This document shows positions 1-7,778 of a DNA stretch of 64,000 nt, piece by piece. This stretch comes from CBDFKF01 sp965248765 (GTDB lineage Bacteria > Pseudomonadota > Alphaproteobacteria > VGEJ01), in NCBI GenBank assembly GCA_965248765.1, contig CBDFKF010000004.1, positions 2,108,001 through 2,172,000 on the forward strand. The letters are read 5' to 3'. How positions within the stretch are numbered: position 1 is the stretch's first letter; every line of letters begins with the position of its first letter. The position numbers were made by a program, and so were the translations under genes. Under the pieces are notes generated by a model that saw only the letters and a list, made by a program, of their open reading frames with translations, was not told where the DNA came from and ran no database searches.

Positions 1-1192
1 CGTCTTCTTCCAGGGAATGACGATGGACGAGCGGGTGGCGTTGACCCGCGCGATGACAGAGTCGGGTGCGACGATCGATTGGTCGGGCAGCGACCTCGCC
101 GGCCCGGTCGTCGACAAACACTCGACCGGCGGTATTGGCGACAAGGTGAGCCTGGTGCTCGCGCCGATCCTCGCCGCCTGCGGTGCGGTGGTGCCGATGA
201 TCTCGGGGCGCGGGCTCGGCCATACTGGCGGCACACTTGACAAACTTGACGCCATCCCTGGGTATCGCACAGCGCCCGATCTCGCCCGGCTGCGCCAGGT
301 GGTTGCCGCGGAGGGCTTGGCCATCGTTGGCCAGACCGGCGATCTTGCGCCCGCCGACCGGCGCCTTTATGCCATTCGCGATGTGACGGCGACCGTCGAA
401 TCGGTGCCGCTGATCACCGCCTCGATCCTCTCGAAGAAGCTCGCCGCCGGGCTCGACCGGCTGGTCATGGACGTCAAGGTCGGATCCGGTGCATTCGCCG
501 CCACCATGGCTGTCGCGCGCGAGCTCGCTGACAGCATCGCACGCGTTGCGACCGCTGCTGATATGCCGTGTACGGCGCTAATAACCGATATGAATCAAGT
601 GCTTGGCTACACGGCAGGCAACGCGGTCGAGGTGCGCGAGGCGATCGATTGGCTGGCGCACGGGTTGGTGGAGCCGCGGTTGCGCGAGGTAACGACGGCG
701 TTGTGCGCAGAGCTCTTAGAGCGCGCGGGGTTGGCCGCCGATCAGACCGGCGCGTTCGCAGCTATCGATCGGGCGCTCGAGACCGGCGCCGCGGCGGAAC
801 GGTTTGCCCGCATGGTCGCGGCGCTCGGCGGTCCGGCCGACCTGGTCGAGGCCCCGGGGCGCCATCTGCCGGCAGCGCCGATCGTGCGGCCGGTACTACC
901 GGCGCGGGCCGGGGTGGTGGCTGCCGTAGACGCCCGCACGGTCGGTCTCGCCATTGTCGGCCTCGGTGGCGGTCGCCGGCGGCCAGAGGATTCGATCGAC
1001 CATGCTGTTGGCTTGGTCGCGGTACGCGGGATCGGCGAGACCGTCGGCCCGGACGAGCCGCTGTGCCTCGTGCATGCACGGGCCGATGCGGACGCGGAGA
1101 CCGCGGCAGACGCACTCCGCGCGGCGGTCACGGTCGCGGACGAGGCGCCGGCGGTGGCACCCGTCATCCTAGAGCGGCTCCAGGGGGCGTGA
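1..1192 (+). CDS. deoA: Thymidine phosphorylase, N-terminus cut off by window edge
   Basis: Phosphorolysis of thymidine to thymine and deoxyribose-1-phosphate in pyrimidine salvage. The frame is open from base 2, so the gene starts upstream of the window; about 397 residues remain, nearly the whole protein of the usual ~440-500. Visible family signatures are the phosphate-loop stretch KHSTGGIGDK near the start, then GRGLGHTGGTLDKL, and the SLLSKKLA-like segment ASILSKKLAAGLD ahead of DVKVGSGAF. This combination is that of the nucleoside phosphorylase type III family (thymidine/pyrimidine-nucleoside phosphorylase). The C-terminal GLGGGRRRPEDSIDHAVG segment also fits. The downstream neighbour is unrelated. 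Thymidine specificity over other pyrimidine nucleosides is inferred from the family and not proven by the sequence. Confidence 0.9.
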   Translation, partial: VFFQGMTMDERVALTRAMTESGATIDWSGSDLAGPVVDKHSTGGIGDKVSLVLAPILAACGAVVPMISGRGLGHTGGTLDKLDAIPGYRTAPDLARLRQVVAAEGLAIVGQTGDLAPADRRLYAIRDVTATVESVPLITASILSKKLAAGLDRLVMDVKVGSGAFAATMAVARELADSIARVATAADMPCTALITDMNQVLGYTAGNAVEVREAIDWLAHGLVEPRLREVTTALCAELLERAGLAADQTGAFAAIDRALETGAAAERFARMVAALGGPADLVEAPGRHLPAAPIVRPVLPARAGVVAAVDARTVGLAIVGLGGGRRRPEDSIDHAVGLVAVRGIGETVGPDEPLCLVHARADADAETAADALRAAVTVADEAPAVAPVILERLQGA

Positions 1193-1487
1193 GATGCCCC
1201 CCCCCCTCGCGCATGGTGACCGCGATAGAGCCGGCAATGGCGGACGGCGGCGGTTCCGGGACCTCGCTCCTTTGATTCCGCGCCGACTCGCACTATATTT
1301 ACACAGTAACTGAGATCGCTTCCGCCTGCTGGCGTGTCTCGCGCAGTTCAGCGCGAGCCGGGCACCTCGGTGGATGAGCGTTCGGCCTGTCCGGCGTCCC
1401 CGTGCCAACGCGCACACACGTGGGAGGCACTAGCGTGTCGCCCGGCCGGAACGGTGCCATCTGAAGTGAGTGACGGGGATACCGGCA

Positions 1488-1706
1488 ATGCACGGCAGCG
1501 AACAAACTACGAGCAAGATGAGTCGATACCGGCGACACCACCGCAAGCCGGTGGCGGATATGCCGGGTGATCGCCGCGAGCGTCCGTGTTTGATGTGCCA
1601 CAAGCCGTTTATGAGTGAGTGGATCGGCGAGCGCATCTGCCGCTCATGCAAGGGATCGTCGCGTTGGCGCGAAGGTGAGCGGTTGGTCCATCGCGGCGAG
1701 CTCTAG
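1488..1706 (+). CDS. Small zinc-ribbon-like conserved protein
   Basis: A ~72-residue basic protein with two CxxC knuckles (CLMC and CRSC, 13 residues between them) separated by KPFMSEWIGERI, the layout of a compact treble-clef or zinc-ribbon fold. Short proteins with this RPCLMC...ICxxCK pattern are recurrent in alphaproteobacteria and have no assigned function that I know of; nucleic-acid or protein binding is a guess. The start is uncertain: ATG 1488 has a GGGGAT-type site about 10 nt upstream, GTG 1470 and ATG 1518 are alternatives in the same frame, and the zinc region is unaffected by the choice. It stands alone between deoA and the convergent molybdenum operon. About 295 bases upstream (1193-1487) show no other supported gene. 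Confidence 0.6.
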   Translation: MHGSEQTTSKMSRYRRHHRKPVADMPGDRRERPCLMCHKPFMSEWIGERICRSCKGSSRWREGERLVHRGEL

Positions 1707-1736
1707 CCGCCAGGTCCGCACCCGGGCCGGTGCCCC

Positions 1737-2117
1737 TCAGACGTCGTCCACAGTATCCGGCGATGCCGCCAATAGCCGGCTGAGGTCGCGAACGTCGTCT
1801 TCGACGCTGGCGCTCGCTTTCGATTCCATCACGCGATAGCGGTGGAGGACGTCGCGACCGGCGTCGGTCAACGAGGTCCCTCCTCCGCCCCGGCCGCCCG
1901 GCGCCGCGTCAACAAGGGGTCGGCGAAAGCACGTGTTCATCGCATCGACGAGGTTCCAGGCGCGGCGATAGGACATTTTCATGCTCCGCGCGGCGCCCGA
2001 GATCGAGCCCGTCTTTTCGATCGCTTCTAGGAGCGCCGCCTTGCCGGGCCCGATCGCGACCGGGAATCCGAGAAGAACCCGGAGCTGCGGGCTGCCGGGG
2101 TGGTCGTGTTTGGTCAC
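1737..2117 (-). CDS. Single-domain ModE-like winged-helix regulator
   Basis: A ~126-residue DNA-binding protein matching the N-terminal winged helix-turn-helix of ModE: GKAALLEAIEKTGSISGAARSMKMSYRRAWNLVDAMN is the helix-turn-helix (given here as overlapping short motifs: KTGSISGAAR, then MSYRRAWNLV), followed by a wing containing TSLTDAGRDVL. It ends soon after, so the two C-terminal Mop domains that bind molybdate in classical ModE (~260 aa) are absent. The GTG start at 2117 overlaps the mobA stop in GTGA, which fixes the start and indicates translational coupling. It is the last gene of fdhD-mobA-this gene. The palindrome at 3674-3695 upstream of fdhD is its most likely target. How molybdenum would be sensed without Mop domains is not evident. 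Confidence 0.8.
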   Translation of the reverse strand: MTKHDHPGSPQLRVLLGFPVAIGPGKAALLEAIEKTGSISGAARSMKMSYRRAWNLVDAMNTCFRRPLVDAAPGGRGGGGTSLTDAGRDVLHRYRVMESKASASVEDDVRDLSRLLAASPDTVDDV

Positions 2118-2749
2118 CGCGGCGCCGCCGCCGTACGGAGCGATGCCCGGGCCTCGTCGAGGTCGCCGGGGTGGTTGATGTTGAAGAACGGATCCAGCGG
2201 CTCGGTCGGGAAAGCCACCTTGGTCAGGCGATGGCGCGCCGTCCAGATGTCGATCTTGCGCACGCCCTCTTCGGTCATTACCCGGCGCAGCTCCGGCGCC
2301 AGATGCACCGGCCACAGGCCGAACACCGGGTGGGCACGCCCGGCCGAGGTAGCGCAGGCAAGCTCGGCGCCTTCGTCTTCAATGGCGCGGCGCATGCGGG
2401 CGACCAAATCAGCCGGGAAGTAAGGAGCGTCAGTGGCAAAGGTTGCAATCCACGATGCGGCGGTGGTGCTCTGGTTTGCCCACTCCATCCCCGCCAGTAC
2501 GCCGGCGAGCGGCCCGGCAAAGCCGGCGACCGCGTCTGCCACTACCGGAAGCCCATAGTCGGCGAACCGGGAGGCATCGCCGTTTGCATTAATGATCAGG
2601 CTTGCGACCTGGGGCCGAGCACCAGTGATCGCGCAGCCTAGTAAGGTCTCTCCGCCCAGTCGCAGGAGGCACTTGTCGCCGCCGCCCATGCGCCTTGAGA
2701 GCCCCCCTGCCAGCAGTACGCCAACGACGCCGTCCGATTCAGTCGACAT
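2114..2749 (-). CDS. mobA: Molybdenum cofactor guanylyltransferase MobA
   Basis: Transfers GMP from GTP to molybdopterin to make the guanine dinucleotide cofactor used by DMSO-reductase-family enzymes such as the one at 21940-24000. The 211-residue length is typical. The nucleotide-binding signature VLLAGGLSRRMGGGDK lies at residues ~10-26, followed by a Rossmann-like core with FATDAPYFPADL (metal-binding Asp) and FFNINHPGDLDEA near the C-terminus, all standard for MobA. The ATG start overlaps the end of fdhD by 11 bases, and the stop overlaps the ModE-like gene by 4 bases, so the three genes form one operon. Pairing with fdhD points to formate-dehydrogenase-type molybdoenzymes as the main client. 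Confidence 0.93.
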   Translation of the reverse strand: MSTESDGVVGVLLAGGLSRRMGGGDKCLLRLGGETLLGCAITGARPQVASLIINANGDASRFADYGLPVVADAVAGFAGPLAGVLAGMEWANQSTTAASWIATFATDAPYFPADLVARMRRAIEDEGAELACATSAGRAHPVFGLWPVHLAPELRRVMTEEGVRKIDIWTARHRLTKVAFPTEPLDPFFNINHPGDLDEARASLRTAAAPR

Positions 2750-3647
2750 CTTCCTCGAGGCTCGCCTTGCGCTGGATACGTCGGTTCTCCTCGGGCACGG
2801 CCGCCGGGTCGGCGTCGTAGACGATGCGCTCGGCGCCCGAGGTCACGATGAAACGCTTGCCCCTGGACCGTCCGATCAGCGTGAGCCCCGTCTCGCGCGC
2901 AAGCTCGACCCCCCACGCGGTGAAGCCCGAGCGAGAAATCAGAATCGGCACGCGCATATGCGCGCATTTGATCACCATCTCGCTGGTGAGACGGCCCGTC
3001 GTATAGAAGATCTTGTCCTCAGGCGTGAACCCATTGAGGAACATGTAGCCGGCGATCTTGTCGATGGCGTTGTGGCGGCCGACGTCTTCCATGTAGATGA
3101 GCGGCTGGTCGGCGCGACAGAGCACACAGCCATGGATGGCACCGGCCTCGAGATAAATGCTTGGCTGGGCGTTGATCTTGCGATTGATGGCATACAGCCA
3201 CGAGGTGCGGACGATCGCGTCCGGGTCGAGCTCGACGCCCTCGAGCTTGTCCATGATATCGCCGAACACAGTGCCCTGGGCGCAGCCCGAGGTGAGTGTC
3301 TTCTTCTTGAGCTTGGCTTCGTAGTCCGTGCGACGGTCGGTGCGCACGACCACGGTGTCAATGTCCTCGTCGTAGTCGATGGCCGCGATCACGTCGTCGG
3401 GCAGCAACATGTTCTGATTGAGCAGGTAGCCGACGGCGAGGTAATCAGGGAAGTCGCCGATCGTCATCATGGTGACGATTTCCTGCTCGTTCAGGAAGAG
3501 TGTGAGCGGGCGCTCGCTCGGCACGGAGATCTCGACCGGGGCGCCGCCGTGGTCGGCCCCGCTCACCCGCTGCACCAGGCGGGGATCGCTCGGATCAGGC
3601 GTGACAGCGAATTCCTTCACGCGTGCGGCCTTTCGCTTGTGAGTCAA
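2739..3647 (-). CDS. fdhD: Formate dehydrogenase accessory sulfurtransferase FdhD
   Basis: FdhD passes sulfur from a cysteine desulfurase to the bis-MGD cofactor before insertion into formate dehydrogenase. At 302 residues it is slightly longer than E. coli FdhD. Conserved segments include ERPLTLFLNEQEI, GYLLNQ, TSGCAQG, MEDVGRHNAIDKIAG, TTGRLTSEMVIKCA and SRSGFTAWGVELA. The usual sulfur-relay CxxC loop around residue 121 has one cysteine here (C122 in SGCAQG), while a separate CxxC (C174, C177 in HGCVLC) occurs where many homologues have alanines. It is the first gene of its operon, and the start codon is 27 nt from the Mo-box-like palindrome. No formate dehydrogenase catalytic gene lies adjacent; the molybdoenzyme at 21940-24000 could be a client. 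Confidence 0.93.
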   Translation of the reverse strand: MTHKRKAARVKEFAVTPDPSDPRLVQRVSGADHGGAPVEISVPSERPLTLFLNEQEIVTMMTIGDFPDYLAVGYLLNQNMLLPDDVIAAIDYDEDIDTVVVRTDRRTDYEAKLKKKTLTSGCAQGTVFGDIMDKLEGVELDPDAIVRTSWLYAINRKINAQPSIYLEAGAIHGCVLCRADQPLIYMEDVGRHNAIDKIAGYMFLNGFTPEDKIFYTTGRLTSEMVIKCAHMRVPILISRSGFTAWGVELARETGLTLIGRSRGKRFIVTSGAERIVYDADPAAVPEENRRIQRKASLEEDVD

Positions 3648-3673
3648 GGCGCTGGATTCAGGAACAGCGAAGG

Positions 3674-3695
3674 GTTATATACGAGGATATATAAC
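3674..3695. promoter_or_regulatory. Mo-box-like ModE operator between fdhD and moaA
   Basis: A perfect inverted repeat GTTATATA-N6-TATATAAC sits midway between the divergent fdhD and moaA starts, 27 bases from the fdhD start codon and 28 bases from the moaA start codon. Its TA-rich arms with a six-base spacer follow the general form of ModE/Mop-family binding sites, and a ModE-type gene lies in the fdhD operon. Binding by that protein, controlling both transcripts, is an inference. Confidence 0.75.
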
Positions 3696-3723
3696 GCTTG
3701 TCGCCGCGGCACACCACGTCACA

Positions 3724-4713
3724 ATGATTGACCCCTTCGACCGACACATCACCTACCTGCGTGTCTCGGTGACCGACCGCTGCGATTTCCGCTGCGTGTA
3801 TTGCATGTCGGAACACATGACGTTCCTCCCAAAGAAGGAAGTGCTGACGCTCGAGGAGCTTGAGCGCCTGTGCGCTGCGTTCATCCGCAAAGGCGTGCGC
3901 AAGCTGCGGCTCACCGGGGGTGAGCCACTCGTGCGTCGCGGCATCATGGGCCTCGTGCGCAGCCTGGGCGAACGGCTGGACGGCGGTGGGCTCGAAGAGC
4001 TCACGCTCACCACCAACGGCAGCCAGCTCGCGCGTCACGCGGCTGAACTCGTCGAGTGTGGGGTGCGCCGTGTCAATGTTTCGCTCGATACGCTCGATGC
4101 CGAGAAGTTCCGCGCCATCACCCGGTGGGGTCGCTTCGAGACGGTGATTGCAGGGCTCGCCGCCGCCAAGGAGGCCGGCCTCGACATCAAGATCAACACC
4201 GTCGCGCTCAAAAGCGTCAACGCCGAGGAGTTCGACGATTTGATCGCTTGGTGCGGCGAGCACGGCTACGACCTCACGCTGATCGAGACCATGCCGTTAG
4301 GCGAAGTGGACGAGGACCGCACCGATCAATACCTGCCACTTTCAGTTGTGCGCGGCCAGCTTGCCCGGCGCTGGACCCTGGACGACAGCGATTATCACTC
4401 CGGTGGGCCGGCGCGTTACGTGACGGTCCGTGAGACGGGCCGCCGCCTCGGCTTCATCACCCCGCTTACACATAACTTCTGTGAGAGCTGCAACCGCGTG
4501 CGTCTGACATGTACCGGGACACTTTATATGTGCCTCGGCCAGGAGGATGCCGCCGACCTGCGCGCGGCGTTGCGCGCCAGTGAAAGCGACAATGCCCTCG
4601 AGGCGGCGATCGACGAGGCGATCGGGCGCAAACCCAAAGGCCATGACTTCGTGATCGACCGGCGTGAGCAAGCGCCGGCGCTCGCCCGTCACATGAGCGT
4701 CACCGGCGGCTAA
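3724..4713 (+). CDS. moaA: GTP 3',8-cyclase MoaA
   Basis: Radical SAM enzyme catalysing the first step of molybdopterin synthesis: GTP to 3',8-cyclo-7,8-dihydro-GTP. The 329 residues carry the N-terminal SAM cluster motif CxxxCxxC (C20, C24, C27 in DRCDFRCVYC), the LRLTGGEPLVR strand, and the C-terminal substrate cluster cysteines C253, C256 and C270 (HNFCESCNRVRLTC...MC). The protein ends in Gly-Gly, which MoaC needs MoaA to expose in trans. The start follows the Mo-box-like palindrome by 28 bases, so expression is probably set by the ModE-like regulator. moaC, moaE and moeA are not in the window. Confidence 0.95.
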   Translation: MIDPFDRHITYLRVSVTDRCDFRCVYCMSEHMTFLPKKEVLTLEELERLCAAFIRKGVRKLRLTGGEPLVRRGIMGLVRSLGERLDGGGLEELTLTTNGSQLARHAAELVECGVRRVNVSLDTLDAEKFRAITRWGRFETVIAGLAAAKEAGLDIKINTVALKSVNAEEFDDLIAWCGEHGYDLTLIETMPLGEVDEDRTDQYLPLSVVRGQLARRWTLDDSDYHSGGPARYVTVRETGRRLGFITPLTHNFCESCNRVRLTCTGTLYMCLGQEDAADLRAALRASESDNALEAAIDEAIGRKPKGHDFVIDRREQAPALARHMSVTGG

Positions 4714-4727
4714 CACGTGATACGCGT

Positions 4728-4744
4728 GCACCGCCGTGCGGTGC
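4728..4744 (+). terminator. Possible hairpin terminator after moaA
   Basis: GCACCGC-CGT-GCGGTGC forms a perfect seven-base stem 15 nt beyond the moaA stop. There is no clear T-run after it, so factor-independent termination is uncertain. Confidence 0.3.
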
Positions 4745-4824
4745 GACCGGAGCCGGGGTAGCACGGGCCCGCTGCTTCGCTATACTGGCCGCCCGTTTGC
4801 CGCCCTCCCCGCGAGATCGTCGCC

Positions 4825-5592
4825 ATGCCGGACCTGAAGGTCGCCTTCGTCGCCTCGCGCGCGCCGGCCGCCCAGAAGGCGTTGAAAAAGCTGAACGAAC
4901 GCTACAACGGGGTCCAACCGAAACGGGCGGATATCATCGTCGCCCTGGGCGGCGACGGCTTCATCCTCGAAACCCTGCATCTCTACATCGACGACGATAC
5001 GCCCGTCTATGGAATGAACCGCGGTACCGTCGGCTTCCTCATGAACGGGTACCGCGAGAGCGGTCTCCTGAAACGGCTGGCGGCGGCACAACAGGTCACG
5101 CTTTATCCGTTGCGTATGAGGGCGGTCCAGCCCGCGGCCCGCGTCCACGAATCACACGCGATCAACGAGGTCTCTCTCCTGCGCCAAACCCGCCAGGCGG
5201 CGAAGATACGCATATCGGTGGACGGCGTGATGCGCATACCTGAGCTCATATGCGACGGGGTCATCGTCGCGACGCCTGCGGGCAGTACGGCGTACAACCT
5301 CTCCGCCCACGGGCCGATCGTGCCGATCGGATCGGACGTGCTTGCGCTGACGCCGATCAGCGCGTTTCGTCCGCGACGTTGGCGTGGCGCCCTGTTGCCG
5401 CGGGACAGCCACATCCGGTTCGAGATCCAGGAGAGTGCCAAGCGACCGGTGAGCGCGGTCGCGGATCACGAAGAGGTACGCAACGTGAGCCGCGTTGATG
5501 TCCACGAGGACCGCAGTCGCCGCTTCTACTTACTCTATGATCCCGAGCACAACTTCGAGGAACGGATCCTCAACGAGCAGTTCACACCGTGA
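4825..5592 (+). CDS. nadK: NAD kinase
   Basis: Phosphorylates NAD to NADP. The 255-residue protein has the diacylglycerol/NAD kinase signature ALGGDGFILE (GGDG at residues 42-45), the conserved HAINEVSL segment contacting the nicotinamide ribose, and the VATPAGSTAYNLSAHGPIVP stretch typical of bacterial NadK. Length matches the alphaproteobacterial form. The ATG at 4825 follows a GAGATCGTCGCC leader with only a weak ribosome binding site. The stop overlaps the GTG of the following hydrolase gene (GTGA), so the two are translationally coupled. Confidence 0.93.
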   Translation: MPDLKVAFVASRAPAAQKALKKLNERYNGVQPKRADIIVALGGDGFILETLHLYIDDDTPVYGMNRGTVGFLMNGYRESGLLKRLAAAQQVTLYPLRMRAVQPAARVHESHAINEVSLLRQTRQAAKIRISVDGVMRIPELICDGVIVATPAGSTAYNLSAHGPIVPIGSDVLALTPISAFRPRRWRGALLPRDSHIRFEIQESAKRPVSAVADHEEVRNVSRVDVHEDRSRRFYLLYDPEHNFEERILNEQFTP

Positions 5593-6563
5593 CCCGCGAT
5601 GGCGTCGGAGCCGCGGGCGAGGTGCCGGCGCTCGAGCTTCAGCCCGTCGATATCACGCCATGGCGGGCCGGCAACACGGGCTTGGACTATGTGACGACGC
5701 TCGATTCCGGTCGGCCGGGCCCGCATTTGATGATCAACGCACTGACGCACGGCAATGAGCTGTGTGGGGCCCATGCGCTGAAGTTCCTGTTCGAGGCCGA
5801 GGTCGCGCCGCTGACCGGGCGCCTAACGCTGAGCTTCGCCAACATCGAAGCGTATGAAGCCTTTGAGCCGACCGCGCCGGAGGCCTCACGCTATTGCGAT
5901 GAGGATTTCAACCGGCTGTGGGGAGCGGATCTCGCGAAGCCGCGGCGGCAGTCGCGGGAGCGCCGGCGGGCCAGGTCCATGCTGCCGGTCATTCGCGAGA
6001 TCGACCACCTCCTCGATCTCCACTCCATGCAGGTCGATAGCCCGCCGATGTTCGTGGCCGGAGCGCTTGCCAAGAGCCGGCGGCTCGCCGAGGCGCTCGG
6101 CTACCCTGACGTCATCGTCGTCGATGGAGGGCACGCCGATGGCATCCGGCTGCGCGACTTCGGGCCCTGGGGTGAGGAGGACGCGGCGCAAACGGCAGCG
6201 CTGGTGGAGTGCGGCCAACATTGGCGGCGTGAAAGCGCTGCGGTCGCGATCCGGACGTGCCTGCGGTTTCTCCACCACTTCGGGGCGATCACCGCCGAGT
6301 TCGCGGCGCGGTATCCGGTGCCAGCGGAGCTGCCTCGGTCACGTGCGATCGAGGTGAGCGAACTGGTGCACGTGCGAAGCGGCCCGTTCAGGTTCGTTCG
6401 CCACTTCGCCGGCCTTGAGGTCGTGCCGCGCAAGGGGACGCTCATCGCCTACGACGGCGACCAGCCCGTGTGGACGCCGCACGACGACTGCGTCCTCGTG
6501 ATGCCGTCGCGCGCGCTCACACCCGGACTGACCGCCGTCCGACTCGGCCGCTACGTTGATTGA
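5589..6563 (+). CDS. Succinylglutamate desuccinylase/aspartoacylase-family M14 hydrolase
   Basis: A 324-residue zinc amidohydrolase of the AstE/aspartoacylase branch of M14 carboxypeptidases. Zinc ligands are visible as H54 and E57 in THGNELCG and H145 in LLDLHSMQ; the substrate-binding EDFNRLWG follows the usual D-x-N-R pattern. Substrate cannot be told: these enzymes cleave N-acyl amino acids or similar amides. The GTG start overlaps the nadK stop, and the 3' end overlaps the next membrane protein gene, so it sits in a tight nadK-hydrolase-AbrB-like set. The genes next to it give no clear pathway. Confidence 0.8.
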   Translation: MTRDGVGAAGEVPALELQPVDITPWRAGNTGLDYVTTLDSGRPGPHLMINALTHGNELCGAHALKFLFEAEVAPLTGRLTLSFANIEAYEAFEPTAPEASRYCDEDFNRLWGADLAKPRRQSRERRRARSMLPVIREIDHLLDLHSMQVDSPPMFVAGALAKSRRLAEALGYPDVIVVDGGHADGIRLRDFGPWGEEDAAQTAALVECGQHWRRESAAVAIRTCLRFLHHFGAITAEFAARYPVPAELPRSRAIEVSELVHVRSGPFRFVRHFAGLEVVPRKGTLIAYDGDQPVWTPHDDCVLVMPSRALTPGLTAVRLGRYVD

Positions 6564-7665
6564 CGACAAAGCGGCCCGAGTAACGGCGGCACCGGTGACG
6601 ACGTCGCTGACCGCAGCCCAACCGTTCGACGGCCGCGCCGTCGCGCAGGGTCTGGCCATCGGCGCGGCCGGCGGGGTGCTGTTCAACCTCCTCAACATGC
6701 CGCTTTCGTGGATGCTTGGGGCGATGTGCCTGACCACCGCGGCCTCGCTCGGCGGCATCAGAGTGCAGGTTCCGGCGAGCCTGCGCACCGTGATGATCGC
6801 GGTTCTCGGGGTGATGCTCGGCAGCGTTTTCTCACCGGAGGTATTCGAGAACCTGGCGCGCTGGGCGCACGGTCTCATCGCCGTTTTGATCTATCTGCTG
6901 ATCGTCGCTGGGCTTGGCGTCGTCTTCTTCATGCGGGTGGCGGGCTTCGACCGAGTCACCGCCTACTTCTCCGCGATGCCAGGTGGCTTGAGCGAGATGG
7001 TGCTGGTCGGCGATGCCCTCGGCGGCGATGGCCGCACGATCTCGCTCATCCACACCGTGCGCATCCTCTTTCTGGTCGTCGTGATCCCGGTTTATTTCCG
7101 CTTCGTACAGGGCCTCGAGGTACCGGCCACGGCCCAGACCGGCTCGATTGCCGGGCTGGATGCCGTCGGCGCGGCGGTTCTGGTCGCTTGCGGTATCGTC
7201 GGTTATCTCGTTGCCCGGCGCCTCCGCGTGCCGGCGGCCGGGCTGGTGGGGCCAATGGTGCTGTCGGCGGCGATCCACCTTGGCGGCCTGACGACGTCGC
7301 ACCCGCCGGCCGAGATCATCGCCATTGCCCAGGTCGGCGTGGGCGCGGCAGTCGGCTGCCGTTTCGCCGGCGTCTCGATCCGCCACGTTGCCCACATCCT
7401 GCGCTTGGGGGCGGGTAGCGCCGGGCTGATGCTGGTGTTGACCGCGGCGCTGGCGCTGGGCGCCGAGGCGTTGGTCGGCGCCGACTTCTTCGTCATGGTG
7501 CTGGCGCTGGCGCCGGGCGGCCTCGCCGAGATGAGCCTGATCGCGCTGGCGCTCGGCGCCGACACCGTGTTCGTCTCGACGATGCACATCGTGCGCATCG
7601 CGCTGATCATCACCTGCGCGCCGTTTGCCTATCGGCTGCTGCCGGGGCGTACGGCAGCACGCTAG
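6556..7665 (+). CDS. AbrB-family membrane protein (putative permease)
   Basis: About 369 residues with roughly ten hydrophobic segments and an internal duplication, seen best in the paired motifs FSAMPGGLSEMVLVG and LALAPGGLAEMSLIAL, each followed by HTVRI or HIVRI. This is the AbrB (PF05145) membrane family, often mislabelled ammonia monooxygenase or transcription regulator; a transport function is thought likely but is not established. The annotated TTG start at 6556 would overlap the preceding gene by 8 bases; GTG 6596 or a later codon is possible because the first ~25 residues are not membrane segments. It precedes the promoter of the molybdenum hydroxylase operon and is probably not part of it. 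Confidence 0.75.
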   Translation: MIDDKAARVTAAPVTTSLTAAQPFDGRAVAQGLAIGAAGGVLFNLLNMPLSWMLGAMCLTTAASLGGIRVQVPASLRTVMIAVLGVMLGSVFSPEVFENLARWAHGLIAVLIYLLIVAGLGVVFFMRVAGFDRVTAYFSAMPGGLSEMVLVGDALGGDGRTISLIHTVRILFLVVVIPVYFRFVQGLEVPATAQTGSIAGLDAVGAAVLVACGIVGYLVARRLRVPAAGLVGPMVLSAAIHLGGLTTSHPPAEIIAIAQVGVGAAVGCRFAGVSIRHVAHILRLGAGSAGLMLVLTAALALGAEALVGADFFVMVLALAPGGLAEMSLIALALGADTVFVSTMHIVRIALIITCAPFAYRLLPGRTAAR

Positions 7666-7676
7666 GCAACAAATGG

Positions 7677-7705
7677 TTGGCCGGTCGGGCCCGCCTCCGT
7701 ACAAT
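7677..7705 (+). promoter_or_regulatory. Sigma70-like promoter for the molybdenum hydroxylase operon
   Basis: TTGGCC, then exactly 17 bases, then TACAAT (five of six matches to the -10 consensus) lies 73 bases before the subunit M start codon in the gap after the AbrB-like gene. Confidence 0.5.
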
Positions 7706-7778
7706 CCCCCCGCCGCGTCACCGGGCGGTCTTGGCTTTGATCCGGCGATGCGAAGCAATAGGAGAGGACCAGGCCACG

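Noticed and set aside
1193..1487. Small frames after deoA
   Set aside because: Several overlapping frames exist, but none has a ribosome binding site or recognisable content.
2592..3731. Plus-strand 379-codon frame over mobA and fdhD
   Set aside because: Antisense to two certain genes; no protein-like motifs.
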